A program made the translations under genes and the position numbers. A DNA stretch of 64,000 nucleotides, taken from contig JBBPUQ010000001.1 of the NCBI GenBank assembly GCA_038501195.1, positions 2,542,001 to 2,606,000 on the forward strand. The letters run 5' to 3'. Below are positions 1 through 15,600 of the stretch, piece by piece. The stretch is from Nemania diffusa. Lineage: Eukaryota; Ascomycota; Sordariomycetes; Xylariales; Xylariaceae. The stretch's first letter is position 1. Every line of letters begins with the position of its first letter. The notes beneath the pieces are model-generated. The model did no database searches and had not been told where the DNA came from. It was given only the letters and a program-made list of their open reading frames with translations.

Positions 1-49
1 TTTTAATCGATTTTATAAACAAAATTATATAAAATAAATAAATAAGCTA

Positions 50-80
<31 letters not shown>

Positions 81-920
81 AAATATAAAAAAAAAAAAAA
101 AAACTTATTTTTATTTAATTATTAATTTAAAAACTTTAAATAAAATTATAATATTTAATAATTATTTTTTATTATTATAATTTAAAATTATTTTATTAAT
201 TTAAAATAAAAAATATATTATAATAATTAATATTATATTATTTTTTTATTAATTTAAAATTTATTTAAAATATTATAATAGATTTATTATAGTTAATTTT
301 AAAAAATTAAAATAGTTTATTATAATTTTAATAAATTTTTAAAATTTTTTTATTTATATTTAAAAATTTATAAATAAATTATTATAATTATATTAAAACT
401 TTTATTATATTTTTATTAATAATATTATAATTTTTTTAATTATTAAAATTAAATATTTATAATATTTATAAAATATATTTATATTATTTTAAAAAAAAAA
501 AATTTATTATTATTTAAAAAATTGTTTATTATATATTTTTTTATAAAATTTTTAAATTTTTAAATAAATATTTTTAATTTATTTATAATTAAAAAAAAAC
601 TAGTTATTTTTTAAAACTTGAAATTTTTAAACTAATTTAAAATTTTAAAACAAAATTTAAACAATAATAAATTTTTATGTATTTAATTTTTTTATTATAT
701 TTAATATATAAAACTATTACAAAAAAAAAAAAAATTAAACTATTAAATTAAAAATATTAAATAAACAAAATTATAAATAATAATTTTAGTAAATATTTAA
801 TATATTATAAATTAATATTTTTTAAATTTAAAAAAATAAAGCTAGAATTTTTTAAAATAATATAAATATTAATGTATAATAATATAATATTATATTATTA
901 TAATTTAGCTAAAACTTTAT
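1..920 (+). mobile_element. Family A retrotransposon, outer copy A0, first segment
   Basis: This stretch is a close copy of 5815-6735, an internal part of family A. It is the first visible segment of an outer copy (A0) whose other pieces are 9002-9412 and 17996-19497. It is read on the + strand in the orientation in which the LTR begins TGATAC. Similarity to the internal sequence runs up to the LTR that starts at 921. It is heavily RIP-mutated and contains a long T run at about 51-73. No open frame survives. The rest of A0 lies before the window. Confidence 0.75.
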
Positions 921-1145
921 TTATATAAATAAATGAAAAAGTTTTAAAAAATAAATTTTTTAAACTTATTTTATATATATTTTTAGTACTAGTTTTATTT
1001 AAAACTATTTTATATCAATAAATTAAATAACTAAAAAAAACTTTTAAATTTTTTTTTTTGATTTAATTTTATAAATTTATTTTTTTAAATTATATTATAT
1101 TTTTATAAATTTAAATATAAATATTATTTATAGTAAACTTTATTA
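921..1145 (+). repeat. Family A LTR (5' LTR of copy A1)
   Basis: About 225 bp, in the TGATAC-to-TTACTA orientation. It aligns end to end with the unmutated copy read on the minus strand of 39095-39320, differing by RIP-type transitions. It keeps some original C/G, such as TAGTACTAG at 988-996. The first bases overlap a look-alike in the flanking element (ATATAAATAAAT), so the left boundary is uncertain by a few bases. Confidence 0.85.
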
Positions 1146-2989
1146 AATAATATAATAAATTTTATAATTAAACAATTTTATATTTTTAGTTTTTTTTTTT
1201 TTATTAATAAATTATATATTATTTATAATATATTATTTAAAATATTTTATTTAAATTAAATTTTTATTATTTAAATATAATATCGATTAAATTTAATAAA
1301 TTTTTTGTTTTAAATAATTAATTATTATTAAAGTTTTTATAAATCAATATAAATCAATATAAAAATTTTTATATTATTTTTATATTTTTATATTTTTATA
1401 TATTAAAACAATTATATTAACTTTTTTTAATTATATTTAATTATAGCTAATATTTATAATATTTTTAACTAATAGTTTTTTAAATATTAATTTATTTTAT
1501 ATTTAAATAATAACAATTATATTAAAATTTTATTAAATATAGTTAAATTTAGTTTTATTATTTTTTTTATATTTTTTTTTTATAATTTAAATTGTTATAT
1601 ATTTATTTTATTAATTAAATAATTTTATAAAGTTTATTAATTTATATATATATATTTATTTAATTAATAATTAATAATTAAATATTTTTATAAAACTTAT
1701 ATTATATTTTATATTTTTAAAAAATATTTTTATTTTATTTTTTTATTATATTAATATAATTTTTTAATTATTTTATTTATTTTGTTATATTATTTTATTA
1801 TATTTTTATTATATATATTAAACAAAAATATAAAAAAAATATATTTATAAAAAAAAATAAAGTTTTTTTATAATTAAAAAGTTTTATTTATTTATTACTA
1901 TTAAAAATTTTATATTAAAATTAATTAAATTTAATATAATAAAACTTTTATAATAATTTAATTTTTAATTATAATTAAAACTTTATAGCAATATTATTTT
2001 AATGTTTTAAAAACTTTAAAAATTTTAACTTTTATATATATAGCTATATATAAAATAAAAGTTATAAATTATAAATAATATATTATTTAACGTTAAAATA
2101 AATAAAAATATAAATATTAAAATAAAAATAATATTTTAAAAATTTAGTAATAATTATTATATTTAAAAATATTTATAAAACAAATTTAATAATTAAAAAA
2201 AAAAAAAACTATAAAATAAATAAAATATTTAATATAATATATAAATATATAACAAATAAAAAAAATATTTTTATTTTATAAAATATAATAAATATAATAG
2301 TAAATAATATATAAACAATAATAATAAAGTTTATAATTTAATAATAAATAATTATAAATTTTATAAATATTATTATAACAATAGTTAAATTAGTTTTTAA
2401 AATATTAATATTAACTATAAATTATAATAGCTTTATTAATTATTTTAATTATATTTATAATAGTTTTATTAGTTTATATATATTATTTATATTTATATAG
2501 TTTTTATTTTTATTTATAAATAAATTTTATAAAAAAACAAACTTTTTATTATAAAAAATACTTTAAAAAATAAAATATATTTTATTATTAACTTTTATAT
2601 TAAAAACAAATATAAAAAAGCTTATAGTTATATAAATATTAAAAAAACACTTTTTTAAAACTTTATTAATATTAATAGCAAAATTTATTAATTTAATAAT
2701 AATTATTATAAATATATTTATATAATATATATTTATAATATTAAATAATATATTTTTTTTAATTATAGCTACTTTTTTTATTTAATTTAATATTAAATTA
2801 TAACTATTTATAAAAAAGTTATTTAATAAACTATATAAAAATATTTTATATAATAATTTATTAAAATATTTTATTATATATTAATATTAATTTTAATTTT
2901 TAATTTATATTTATAAATATTAATAATATTAAATATTTAAGCTTTAATATTAATTATTTAAAATTTTTAATTTTAAAAAAAATTTTAAT

Positions 2990-3035
2990 AACAATAATAA
3001 AAATAACAATAATAATAATAATAATTTATTAAATT
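2990..3035 (+). repeat. (CAA/TAA)n-like tract in the gag-side region of copy A1
   Basis: An AAC/AAT-rich low-complexity tract that recurs at the same place in other family A copies (reverse complement at 15790-15828 and 63906-63950). As codons on the + strand it would be a glutamine/asparagine-rich run after loss of C. This is one of the hints used to orient the element. Confidence 0.5.
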
Positions 3036-6000
3036 ATAACTTTAATAATAACAAAAGCAATATATTATTTTTTTTATTTATATAATTTTTTAACTTTATA
3101 AAAAAAATACCGACTTTATAATTTAATAAATAAAATAATACTTTTAATTTTATTAATATTAATTTTTAATATTAATATTATTTTAAATAAATAAATATTA
3201 ATTAATTTAAATTTAATTATAAAAATTATAATAATATTAATATAGTTGCTAATAATAATAAATTAATTTTTATTAATATATATTATTTTATTAAATAATT
3301 TAACTTTTTTATAAAAAATTTAAAATTAATTAAAAAAAATATTTATTAAATTTTAGCTTTATAACAAACTTTTTTAATTAAATTAACAGTTTTATAATAA
3401 ATTATTAAATTAATTATAAAAGCTAAAATAAATTTTAAAGTTAAAAAATTAAATATATTATTAAAAAAATTAACTAATTAATTTTTAATATAGCTTATAA
3501 TAACAATTAAAAAATTTAATTAAAATATTTTTATATTATAAAATATATTATATAATAAAACAGCAATAATATATTTTATTTAAAAAAAACTATAATATAT
3601 TAAAACAATAAAAACTTTTAATAAAAATAATAATAATTAATATAAAATTATAATAGCTATTTATATATATATAAATTTAAATATTAAAAATTATTTATAT
3701 TTTTTTAAAAATAATAATATATTAATAAAATATATATTATATATTATTAAAATAAAACTTTTAATTATAGCAATAATTATTTAAAAGTTTTTTTTTTATT
3801 AATATAACTATTAAAAAAACAAATAAAATAATAAAAACTAAATATTTTTTTAATTATAATATAAAAATAGTTATAATAAATACTAAAATAAATATTAAAA
3901 AAAAAAAAAAATTAAACTTATATAATATAAAAAAAAAAAAAAGCTTTAATTTTTTTATTAAATTTTTTATATTTAAATTTAAATTTAAAAAATAAAACAT
4001 TTATTATAATTAATTATAACATTATATATAAATATTATAATAAAATTTTCGATTTAATTAAAAAATATAATTAAAATATATAAAAATATATTAAAAAAAT
4101 TTTTAAATAAATTATATATATATTATTTATATATTTAGCTATATATATATATAAATAATATTATATATTGTTTTTAATAAAAAATAATTTGTTTTATTAT
4201 TTAAAAATTTATATTAAATAACTAAACTTTTTATTTATTTTAAATATTATTTTTTTTATATTTAATTATAACTTTAAAAATATAGCTAATTTAAAAAATA
4301 AACTTATTATTTTTAAACTATAATAAGTTTTTTTATAATTTTATAAATTTAAAATAATATATTAAACTATTAATAATATATTTTAATATTTTATAGTTAT
4401 TATTAAAAAAAAATTTAATAAAAATAATAATATAATTTATTTAAATATAAAAATAAATTATATTTTTATTATTAAAAAACTATTTAATTAATTTAAATAT
4501 ATTATTAAAATAAAAAATAATAAATTTAAAAATATAAATAAAAAAAAATATATTATATAAAATAAACTAAGTTTAAGTTTTATTTATTAAAATATAATAA
4601 ATATAAATTTTTAAAATTAATAAAATTTAAAAAATTAAATTAAATATTAAATTATAATATTAAGCTAATTTTATTATTTAAAAATAAATTTTTAAATTTT
4701 TATAAAATTAAAATTAATTATTATATTAATATAATAATTTTTGTTAATATATTTAATTTTAAATTTTTTTTTTAAATATATTTATAAATATATTTATATA
4801 TATAAAAAGTTATTTTAATATAAAAAATATTATTTATATTAAATTTATTAATATAAATATTTATAATTTATAAATTTTTACTATTAAATAAAAACTTTAT
4901 ATTTAAATTAATTTAAAAAAATAATATAGCAATATTAATTAATTTTATTATATTTAAATTAATAATATTTATTAATTTATTATTAAAAATTAAAACTGTT
5001 TTTAAAAAAATATAAATTAATATAATTTAAAAATAACAATATATAAATAAAAATATTAAAAATATATAAAAAAAATATTTTAAAGTTATAATAATAATTA
5101 TAAAATTAATAGCAGTTAAAATTATTATATTTTAAATATTTACTAATTAAAAATTAACTTTAGTTATAATTAATATAAAAAATATAAATATAAATATTAT
5201 TAAAATAAATATTTATATTTTTAATAATTTTAAATTATTTAATATTTATTATATAAATTAATTATTAATTATAACTTTTATTATTATAGCTATTATATTA
5301 AATATATATTTAATTGATTTTAATATTATAATTAATTTTAATATTATATTAAATATTAAAAATATATTAATATTAATTAATATATTAAAATAATATAAAA
5401 ATTTTTTTATAAATTTTATTAATAATATAATTTATAATATAATATAAATTATTATAAATAAATAATTATTAAATATATTTTTTTTATTAAAAAAAGCTAA
5501 TATAAAAAAACTTAAGTTTAAAATTTTAAAAATAACTTTTATTTTCAAAATTAAAAAATCTTTTAAAAAAAAAAAAATTAAAATTTTAAATAAATAGTTT
5601 ATTTATATAAATAATAATATTATAATTAAAAAATTTTTATAACTATTAAAAAATTATATTTAAAATTTAAAAAAATTAAAATATTATTAATATTTTAAAA
5701 AAAAACTAAATATAAATTTTACTAATAAATAATTAATAAAATATAAAATTAAATTTATATATATATATTTTTAATATTTAAAATTAAAAAATAATAAATA
5801 TTATTTTTAATTAATTTTATAAATAAAATTATATAAAATAAATATATAAACTAGTTTTTTTTATTTATTTTATTATTATAATTTAAATATAAAAAAAAAA
5901 AAATTTATTTTTATTTAATTATTAATTTATAAATTTTAAATAAAATTATAATATTTAATAGTTATTTTTTATTATTATAATTTAAAATTATTTTATTAAT

Positions 6001-7219
6001 TTAAAATAAAAAATATATTATAATAATTAATATTATATTATTATTTTTTTAATTTAAAATTTATTTAAAATATTATAATAAATTTATTATAATTAATTTT
6101 AAAAAATTAAAATAGTTTATTATAATTTTAATAAATTTTTAAAATTTTTTTATTTATATTTAAAAATTTATAAATAAATTATTATAATTATATTAAAATT
6201 TTTATTATATTTTTATTAATAATATTATAATTTTTTTAACTATTAAAATTAAATATTTATAATATTTATAAAATATATTTATATTATTTTAAAAAAAAAA
6301 ATTTTTATTATTATTTAAAAAATTATTTATTATATATTTTTTTATAAAACTTTTAAACTTTTAAATAAATATTTATAATATATTTATAATTAAAAAAAAG
6401 CTAATTATTTTTTAAAATTTTAAATTTTTAAATTAATTAAAACTTTTAAAATAATATTTAAACAATAATAAATTTTTATATATTTTATTTTTTTATTATA
6501 TTTAATATATAAAACTATTATAAAAAAAAAAAACTAAACTATTAAATTAAAAATATTAAATAAATAAAGTTATAAATAATAATTTTAACAAATATTAAAT
6601 ATATTATAAATTAATATTTTTTAAATTTATAAAAATAAAGCTAAAATTTTTTAAAATAATATAAATGTTAATTTATAATAATATAATATTATATTATTAT
6701 AATTTAGTTAAAACTTTATTTATATAAATAAATATTTTTTTTAAATAAAAATTTAATATAATAATATTTTATTTAAAAAATAAATATATATAAAAGTTTA
6801 GTTTAATTATATTTAATATTTAAATATTTTTAGTTATATTTTTTAATTATTTTATATTTTAGTTAAAAATATATTATAATTTTTTAAAAATAAAAATAAT
6901 TTATATTATATAAATATATAAATATTTAAAAATTATAATAAAAATATTATATAATTTAATAATTATATTTATAAATTATTATTTTATTAAAAATATTTTA
7001 AATTAAATTAATTTAAATATAAATTTAATAAATTATATTAATAAATATTAAAAGTAAAATTTAATAATTTATTAAAAATTTAATTTTTAATTAAATATAG
7101 TTTATAATATTTAAAATAATTATAAATAAAAAAGTTAAATTTAAATTTATAATTAATTATAATAAAAATTTTAAATATTATAAAATTTTAAAAACTATTT
7201 ATAAAAATAATAAAAATAT

Positions 7220-7440
7220 TATAAACTTTTTATATTTTAATTATTTATTTGTTATAATTAATAAATTACTATATAATATAAATTATAAAAAAAAATATAA
7301 ATTATATATTTTAAAAAAATAAATTAATAAATTTTTAAATATAATATATAATAATAAATATTATTTTAAATATAAATATATAATAATAAAATTTAAACTA
7401 TATATAATTATATTTAAAATAAAATAAATTTAAATATATT
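7220..7440 (+). pseudogene. Integrase-like relic in family A copy A1
   Basis: With C-to-T and G-to-A changes allowed, the + strand reads like part of a retroelement integrase core. An LFVIIDKL-like stretch lies near 7245-7270, followed about 35 codons later by a possible second acidic residue. A shifted frame near 7415-7435 gives a pattern like P-E-Q-N-G. The frames do not stay in register and most codons are A/T only, so this is a weak assignment. The same segment is repeated at 9100-9340 in the outer copy, which helps exclude chance only for the DNA and not for the protein reading. Confidence 0.35.
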
Positions 7441-8775
7441 TAAAATTTTATAATAAATATAAAATATATAATATAAATAAAAAAAAACTTTTAAAAAATT
7501 ATTAATTTATTTAATTAAAAAATATAAAATTAATAAAAACTATTATTATAAATTTTATTATAAAATTATTTAAAGTTTTAATAATTGTTATTTTATAATA
7601 TTTAAATAAATTTTTAAATTATAATATATTAATATTTATAATTTATATTATATTTAAATATATATTTTTTATTTTTAAATATAAAATATATATAATTATA
7701 TATTAAATTATAATATTAATTAAATAATTTTTATTAATTAATTAAAAAATATTTAATAATATTATTTTTAATTATAATTAAAAGTTTATATTGCAGTTTT
7801 AAAAAAAATTATAAATAAATTTTAAAATAAAATTATTTATAATTATAATATATTATTTTTAAAATAATAGCTTATTAAAAAAAAAAACTAAATTATAAAA
7901 ATAATTATTTAATATTATATATTTATATATTTTTAAAAAAACTAAATAAATATACTATTTATATTATAATAAAATTTAAATAATATATATTTTAATTTAA
8001 TTAAATTATTTATATATAAAAAATTATTTAGTTTTTAATTTTTAAAACTAAATAATATTTTAATTTAAATAAATTAAAAAAATAATATAACTAAAAATAT
8101 TTATTTTATAAAATAATATTTTTATAAAAATAAAAAATTAGTTATAAATTTTATAATAATATAAATAAAATATTATTATAATAATAAATATAAATTAATA
8201 AAATTTAAAATTAATAATAAAGTTTATTTAAAGTTTTATAATAGTTATTATTTATTTAATAAATTTTTTAAAAAATATTTATAATAATAAACTAAATTAT
8301 AAAAAATTAAATAAAAAATTAGTTAATTAATAAATAAACTAAATTTTTTAAAAACTTTTAATATATATTTAGTTATTTTTATTATATATTTATTATTTAA
8401 TATAAAAAAAAAAAATTTATTTTATTATAAAATTTTTATATTAAAATTTATTTATAACAAATAAAACTTTAATAAAAAAAATAATTTATTTAAAATTAAA
8501 ATTATTTTAAAAAGTTAAATAAATAAATTTAAAAATAAATTTAATTATTTAATTAAATAAAAAAACTATAAATATAAAAATAATTAATAATAATTAAAAT
8601 AATAATTTTATAATATTAAAATATTAATTAAAAAATATTAAATTTAAAAAAAAAACATTTAGTTTTTTAAATTAAAAAAGTTTAAAAAATTTAAAAATAT
8701 TTAAAAAAAATAAAATTAATAAATATTATATATAATTATTAATAATAATAATTTTTTTTTTTATATAATAATAAT

Positions 8776-9001
8776 TAATATAAATAAATATAAAAGTTTT
8801 AAAAAATAAATTTTTTAAAACTATTTTATATATATTTTTAATATTAGTTTTATTTAAAATTATTTTATATTAATAAATTAAATAAATAAAAAAAACTTTT
8901 AAGTTTTTTTTTTTAATTTAATTTTATAAATTTACTTTTTTTAATTTATATTATATTTTTATAAATTTAAATATAAATATTATTTATAATAAACTTTATT
9001 A
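8776..9001 (+). repeat. Family A LTR (3' LTR of copy A1)
   Basis: 226 bp, same orientation as the LTR at 921-1145, almost free of C and G. It starts TAATATAAAT (from TGATACAAAC) and ends CTTTATTA (from CCTTACTA). It is followed directly by the 9002-9412 fragment of the outer copy. Confidence 0.88.
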
Positions 9002-9412
9002 TAAATATAATTTATAATATTTAAAATAATTATAAATAAAAAAATTAAATTTAAATTTATAATTAATTATAATAAAAATTTAAAATATAATAAAATTTTA
9101 AAAACTATTTATAAAAATAATAAAAATATTATAAATTTTTTATATTTTAATTATTTATTTATTATAATTAATAAATTATTATATAATATAAATTATTAAA
9201 AAAAAAATAAATTATATATTTTAAAAAAACAAATTAATAAATTTTTAAATATAATATATAATAATAAATATTATTTTAAATATAAATATATAATAATAAA
9301 ATTTAAACTATATATAATTATATTTAAAACAAAATAAATTTAAATATATTTAAAATTTTATAATAAATATAAAATATATAATATAAATAAAAAAAAACTT
9401 TTAAAAAATTAT
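9002..9412 (+). mobile_element. Family A outer copy A0, middle segment
   Basis: This segment matches 7092-7500 of copy A1 nearly base for base and resumes at 17996 (matching 7496 onward). It is therefore host sequence into which copy A2 was inserted. Relative to the first A0 segment (1-920, matching up to about 6735), about 350 bp of the expected sequence is missing at the junction occupied by copy A1. Confidence 0.8.
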
Positions 9413-9637
9413 TAATAAAGTTTATTATAAATAATATTTATATTTAAATTTATAAAAATATAATATAAATTAAAAAAAATAAATTTATAAAATTAAATTA
9501 AAAAAAAAACTTAAAAGTTTTTTTTATTTATTTAATTTATTAATATAAAATAGTTTTAAATAAAGTTAATATTATAAATATATATAAAATAGTTTTTAAA
9601 AATTTATTTTTTAAAATTTTTATATTTGTTTATATTA
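9413..9637 (-). repeat. Family A LTR (left LTR of copy A2)
   Basis: 225 bp. On the + strand it starts TAATAAAG (from TAGTAAGG) and ends TATATTA (from TGTATCA). It is nearly all A/T and clearly more mutated than its partner at 17770-17995. Confidence 0.9.
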
Positions 9638-12600
9638 AATATTATTATATAAAAAAAAAAATTGTTATTTTTAATAACTATATATAATATTTATTAATTT
9701 TATTTTTTTAAATATTTTTAAATTTTTTAAACTTTTTTAATTTAAAAAATTAAATGTTTTTTTTTTTAAATTTAATATTTTTTAATTAATATTTTAATAT
9801 TATAAAATTATTATTTTAATTATTATTAATTATTTTTATATTTATAACTTTTTTATTTAATTAAATAATTAAATTTATTTTTAAATTTATTTATTTAATT
9901 TTTTAAAATAATTTTAATTTTAAACAAATTATTTTTTTTATTAAAGTTTTATTTGTTATAAATAAATTTTAATATAAAAACTTTATAATAAAATAAGTTT
10001 TTTTTTTTTATATTAAATAATAAATATATAATAAAAATAACTAAATATATATTAAAAGTTTTTAAAAAGTTTAATTTATATATTAATTAATTAATTTTTT
10101 GTTTAATTTTTTATAATTTAATTTATTACTATAAATATTTTTTAAAAAATTTATTAAATAAATAATAATTATTATAAAGTTTTAAATAAATTTTATTATT
10201 AATTTTAAACTTTATTAATTTATATTTATTATTATAATAATATTTTATTTATATTATTATAAAATTTATAATTAATTTTATATTTTTATAAAAATATTAT
10301 TTTATAAAATAAATATTTTTAATTATATTGTTTTTTTAATTTATTTAAATTAAAATATTATTTAGTTTTAAAAGTTAAAAATTAAATAATTATTTATAAA
10401 TAAATAATTTAATTAAATTAAAATATATATTATTTAAATTTTATTATAATATAAATAATATATTTATTTAATTTTTTTTAAAATATATAAATATATAATA
10501 TTAAATAATTATTTTTATAGTTTAGTTTTTTTTTTTTAATAAATTGTTATTTTAAAAATAATATATTATAATTATAAGCAATTTTATTTTAAAACTTTTT
10601 TATAATTTTTTTTAAAACTATAATATAAATTTTTAGTTATAATTAAAAATAATATTATTAAATATTTTTTAATTAATTAATAAAAGTTATTTAATTAATA
10701 TTATAATTTAATATATAACTATATATATTTTATATTTAAAAATAAAAAATATATATTTAAATATAATATAAGTTATAAATATTAATATATTATAATTTAA
10801 AAATTTATTTAAATGTTATAAAATAGCAATTATTAAAATTTTAAATAGTTTTATAATAAAATTTATAATAATAGTTTTTATTAATTTTATATTTTTTAAT
10901 TAAATAAATTAATAGTTTTTTAAAAAAAAAATTTTATTTATATTATATATTTTATATTTATTATAAAATTTTAAATATATTTAAATTTATTTTGTTTTAA
11001 ATATAATTATATATAGTTTAAACTTTATTATTATATATTTATATTTAAAATAATATTTATTATTATATATTATATTTAAAAATTTATTAATTTGTTTTTT
11101 TAAAATATATAGTTTATATTGTTTTTTATAATTTATATTATATAATAATTTATTAATTATAATAAATAAATAATTAAAATATAAAAAGTTTATAATATTT
11201 TTATTATAATTAATTATAAATTTAAATTTAAATTTTTTATTTATAATTATTTTAAATATTATAAACTATATTTAATTAAAAATTAAATTTTTAATAAATT
11301 TTTAAACTTTATTTTTAATATTTATTAAATTAATAAAATTTTATAATTAATTTAATATATTAAAAATAAAATTGAAATATTTAAATAAATAATATATTTA
11401 TAATTTATATTATAACAAATAAATTAATATATTTATTAAATATTTATTAATATAATTTATTAAATTTATATTTAAATTAATTTAATTTAAAATGTTTTTA
11501 ATAAAATAATAGTTTATAAATATAATTATTAAATTATATAATATTTTTATTATAATTTTTAAATATTTATATATTTATATAATATAAACTATTTTTATTT
11601 TTAAAAAACTATAATATATTTTTAATTAAAATATAAAATAATTAAAAAATATAACTAAAAATATTTAAATATTAAATATAATTAAACTAAATTTTTATAT
11701 ATATTTATTTTTTAAATAAAATATTATAATATTAAATTTTTATTTAAAAAAAATATTTATTTATATAAATAAAATTTTAATTAAGTTATAATAATATAAT
11801 ATTATATTATTATAAATTAATATTTATATTATTTTAAAAAATTTTAGTTTTATTTTTATAAACTTAAAAAATGTTAATTTATAATATATTTAATATTTAT
11901 TAAAATTATTATTTATAATTTTATTTATTTAATATTTTTAGTTTAATAATTTAGTTTTTTTTTTTTATAATAATTTTATATATTAAATATAATAAAAAAA
12001 TAAAATATATAAAAATTTATTATTATTTAAATATTATTTTAAAATTTTTAATTAATTTAAAAATTTAAAGTTTTAAAAAATAACTAGTTTTTTTTTAATT
12101 ATAAATATATTAAAAATATTTATTTAAAAGTTTAAAAGTTTTATAAAAAAATATATAATAAATAATTTTTTAAATAATAATAAAATTTTTTTTTTTTAAA
12201 ATAATATAAATATATTTTATAAATATTATAAATATTTAGTTTTAATAGTTAAAAAAATTATAATATTATTAATAAAAATATAATAAAAGTTTTAATATAA
12301 TTATAATAGTTTATTTATAAATTTTTAAATATAAATAAAAAATTTTTAAAAATTTATTAAAGCTATAATAAACTGTTTTAATTTTTTAAAACTAATTATA
12401 ATAAATTTATTATAATATTTTAAATAAATTTTAAATTAATAAAAAAATAATATAATATTAATTATTATAATATATTTTTTATTTTAAATTAATAAAATAA
12501 TTTTAAACTATAATAATAAAAAATAACTATTAAATATTATAACTTTGTTTAAAATTTATAAATTAATAACTAAACAAAATTAAGTTTTTTTTTTTTTTTT

Positions 12601-15600
12601 ATATTTAAATTATAAAAATAAAATAAACAAAAAAAAACAGCTTATTTATTTATTTTATATAATTTTATTTATAAAATTAATTAAAAATAATATTTATTAT
12701 TTTTTAATTTTAAATATTAAAAAAATATATATATAAATTTAGTTTTATATTTTATTAATTATTTATTAATAAAATTTATATTTAAGTTTTTTTTAAAATA
12801 TTAATAATATTTTAGTTTTTTTAAATTTTAAATATATTTTTTAATAGTTATAAAATTTTTTTAATTATAATATTACTATTTATATAAATAAACTATTTAT
12901 TTAAAGTTTTAACTTTTTTTTTTTTAAAAGATTTTTTAATTTTTAAAATAAAAGTTATTTTTAAAATTTTAAATTTAAGCTTTTTTATTACAGCTTTTTT
13001 TAGCAAAAAAAATATATTTAATAATTGTTTATTTATAATAGTTTATATTATATTATAAACTATATTATTAATAAAATTTATAAAAAAAATTTTATATTAT
13101 TTTAATATATTAATTAATATTAATATATTTTTAATATTTAATATAATATTAAAATTAGCTATAATATTAAAATTAATTAAATATATATTTAATATTATAG
13201 TTATAATAATAAAAGTTATAATTAATAATTAATTTATATAATAAATATTAAATAATTTAAAATTATTAAAAATATAAATATTTGTTTTAATAGTATTTAT
13301 ATTTATATTTTTTATATTAATAATAACTAAAGTTAATTTTTAATTAATAAATATTTAAAATATAATAATTTTAACTGCTATTAATTTTATAGTTATTATT
13401 ATAGCTTTAAAGCACTTTTTTTATATATTTTTAATATTTTTGCTTATATATTACTATTTTTAAATTATATTAATTTATATTTTTTTAAAAATAGTTTTAA
13501 TTTTTAATAATAAATTAGCAAATATTACTAATTTAAATATAATAAAACTAACTAATACTGCTATATTATTTTTTTAAACTAATTTAAATATAAAGTTTTT
13601 ATTTAATAGTAAAAATTTATAAATTATTAATATTTATATTAATAAACTTAATATAAATAATATTTTTTATATTAAAATAACTTTTTATATATATAAATAT
13701 ATTTATAAATATATTTAAAAAAAAATTTTAAAATTAAATATATTAACAAAAGTTATTATATTAATATAATAGTTAATTTTAATATTATAAAAGTTTAAAA
13801 ATTTACTTTTAAATAATAAAATCGGTTTAATATTATAATTTAACATTTAGTTCAATTTTTTAAATTTTATTAATTTTAAAAACTTATATTTGTTATATTT
13901 TAATAAATAAAACTTAAACTTAATTTATTTTATATAGTATATTTTTATTTATTTATATTTTTAAATTTATTATTTTTTATTTTAATAATATATTTAAATT
14001 AACTAAATAGTTTTTTAATAATAAAAGTATAATTTACTTTTATATTTAAATAAATTATATAATTATTTTTATTAAGTTTTTTTTTAGTAATAACTATAAA
14101 ATACTAAAATATATTATTAATAGTTTAATATATTGTTTTAAGCTTATAAAACTATAAAAAAACTTATTATAGTTTAAAAATAATAAATTTATTTTTTAAA
14201 TTAATTATATTTTTAAAGTTATAATTAAATATAAAAAAAACAACATTTAAAATAAATAAAAAGTTTAACTGTTTAATATAAACTTTTAAATAATAAAATA
14301 AGTTATTTTTTATTAAAAATAATATATAATATTATTTGTATATTATATATTAGTTATATTTTTTAATTAAATCAAAAGTTTTATTATAATATTTATATAT
14401 AATATTATAATTAATTATAACAAATGTTTTATTATTTAAACTTAAATTTAAAAGCAAAAAATTTAATAAAAAAACTAAAGTTTTTTTTTTTTTTTATATT
14501 ATATAAATTTATTTTTTTTTTTTTTTTTTTTTTAATATTTATTTTAATATTTATTATAATTATTTTTACATTTAAAGCTTTTTTTTTTTTATAAAAGTTT
14601 ATTATTTTTATGTTATAGTTAAAAAAATATTTAGTTTTTGTTATTTTGTTTATTTTTTTAATAATTATATTAATAAAAAAAAAACTTTTAAATAGCTGCT
14701 GCTATAATTAAAAACTTTATTTTAATAATATATAATATATATTTTATTAATATATTATTATTTTTAAAAAAACATAAATAATTTTTAATATTTAAATTTA
14801 TATATAAAAAATTTAATAAAAAAACTAAAGCTTTTTTTTTTTATATATTATATAAACTTAATTTTTTTTTTTTTTTTAATATTTATTTTAATATTTATTA
14901 TAACTATTTTTATATTTAAAACTTTTTTTTTTATAAAAGTTTATTATTTTTATATTATAGCTAAAAAAATATTTAGTTTTTATTATTTTGTTTATTTTTT
15001 TAATAGTTATATTAATAAAAATTTTTTTTTTAAATAGTTGCTATTATAATTAAAAGTTTTATTTTAATAATATATAATATATATTTTATTAATATATTAT
15101 TATTTTTAAAAAAACATAAATAATTTTTAATATTTAAATTTATATATATATAAATAGCTATTATAACTTTATATTAATTATTGTTATTTTTATTAAAAGT
15201 TTTTATTATTTTAATATATTATAGTTTTTTTTAAATAAAATATATTATTGCTGTTTTATTATATAATATATTTTATAATATAAAAATATTTCGATTAAAC
15301 TTTTTAATTGCTACTATAAGCTATATTAAAAATTAATTAATTAATTTTTTTAATAATATGTTTAATTTTTAAATTTAAAAATTTATTTTAATTTTTATAA
15401 TTAATTTAATAGTTTATTATAAAACTATTAATTTAATTAAAAAAGTTTGTTATAAAGTTAAAATTTAACAAGTATTTTTTTTAATTAATTTTAAATTTTT
15501 TATAAAAAAGTTAAATTATTTAATAAAACAATATATATTAATAAAAATTAGCTTATTATTATTAGCTATTATATTAATATTGTTATAATTTATATAATTA

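Larger units (their letters stand above)
921..9001 (+). mobile_element. Family A LTR retrotransposon, copy A1, near full length
   Basis: An 8.1-kb element bounded by two LTRs in the same orientation (921-1145 and 8776-9001). The interior is colinear, in reverse complement, with copy A2 (9413-17995). C and G are almost eliminated, so no frame is open. With RIP-tolerant reading the + strand shows a CAA/AAT-rich tract near 2990-3035, as in a gag region. In the 3' third (about 7220-7440) there is an integrase-like stretch with an LFVIIDKL-like segment and a later residue pattern like EQNG. An integrase in the 3' third would favour Ty3/gypsy gene order, but no reverse transcriptase signature was recognised, so the superfamily stays open. 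The flanks (TTTAT and TAAAT) do not match as a target duplication. Confidence 0.8.

Noticed and set aside
4600..4870. Copia-type protease or reverse transcriptase motifs in family A
   Set aside because: Short fits (a VLYV-like word near 4825, a YVD-like word near 4720) appear in different frames and lack the required second aspartate, so they are within chance for A/T codons.
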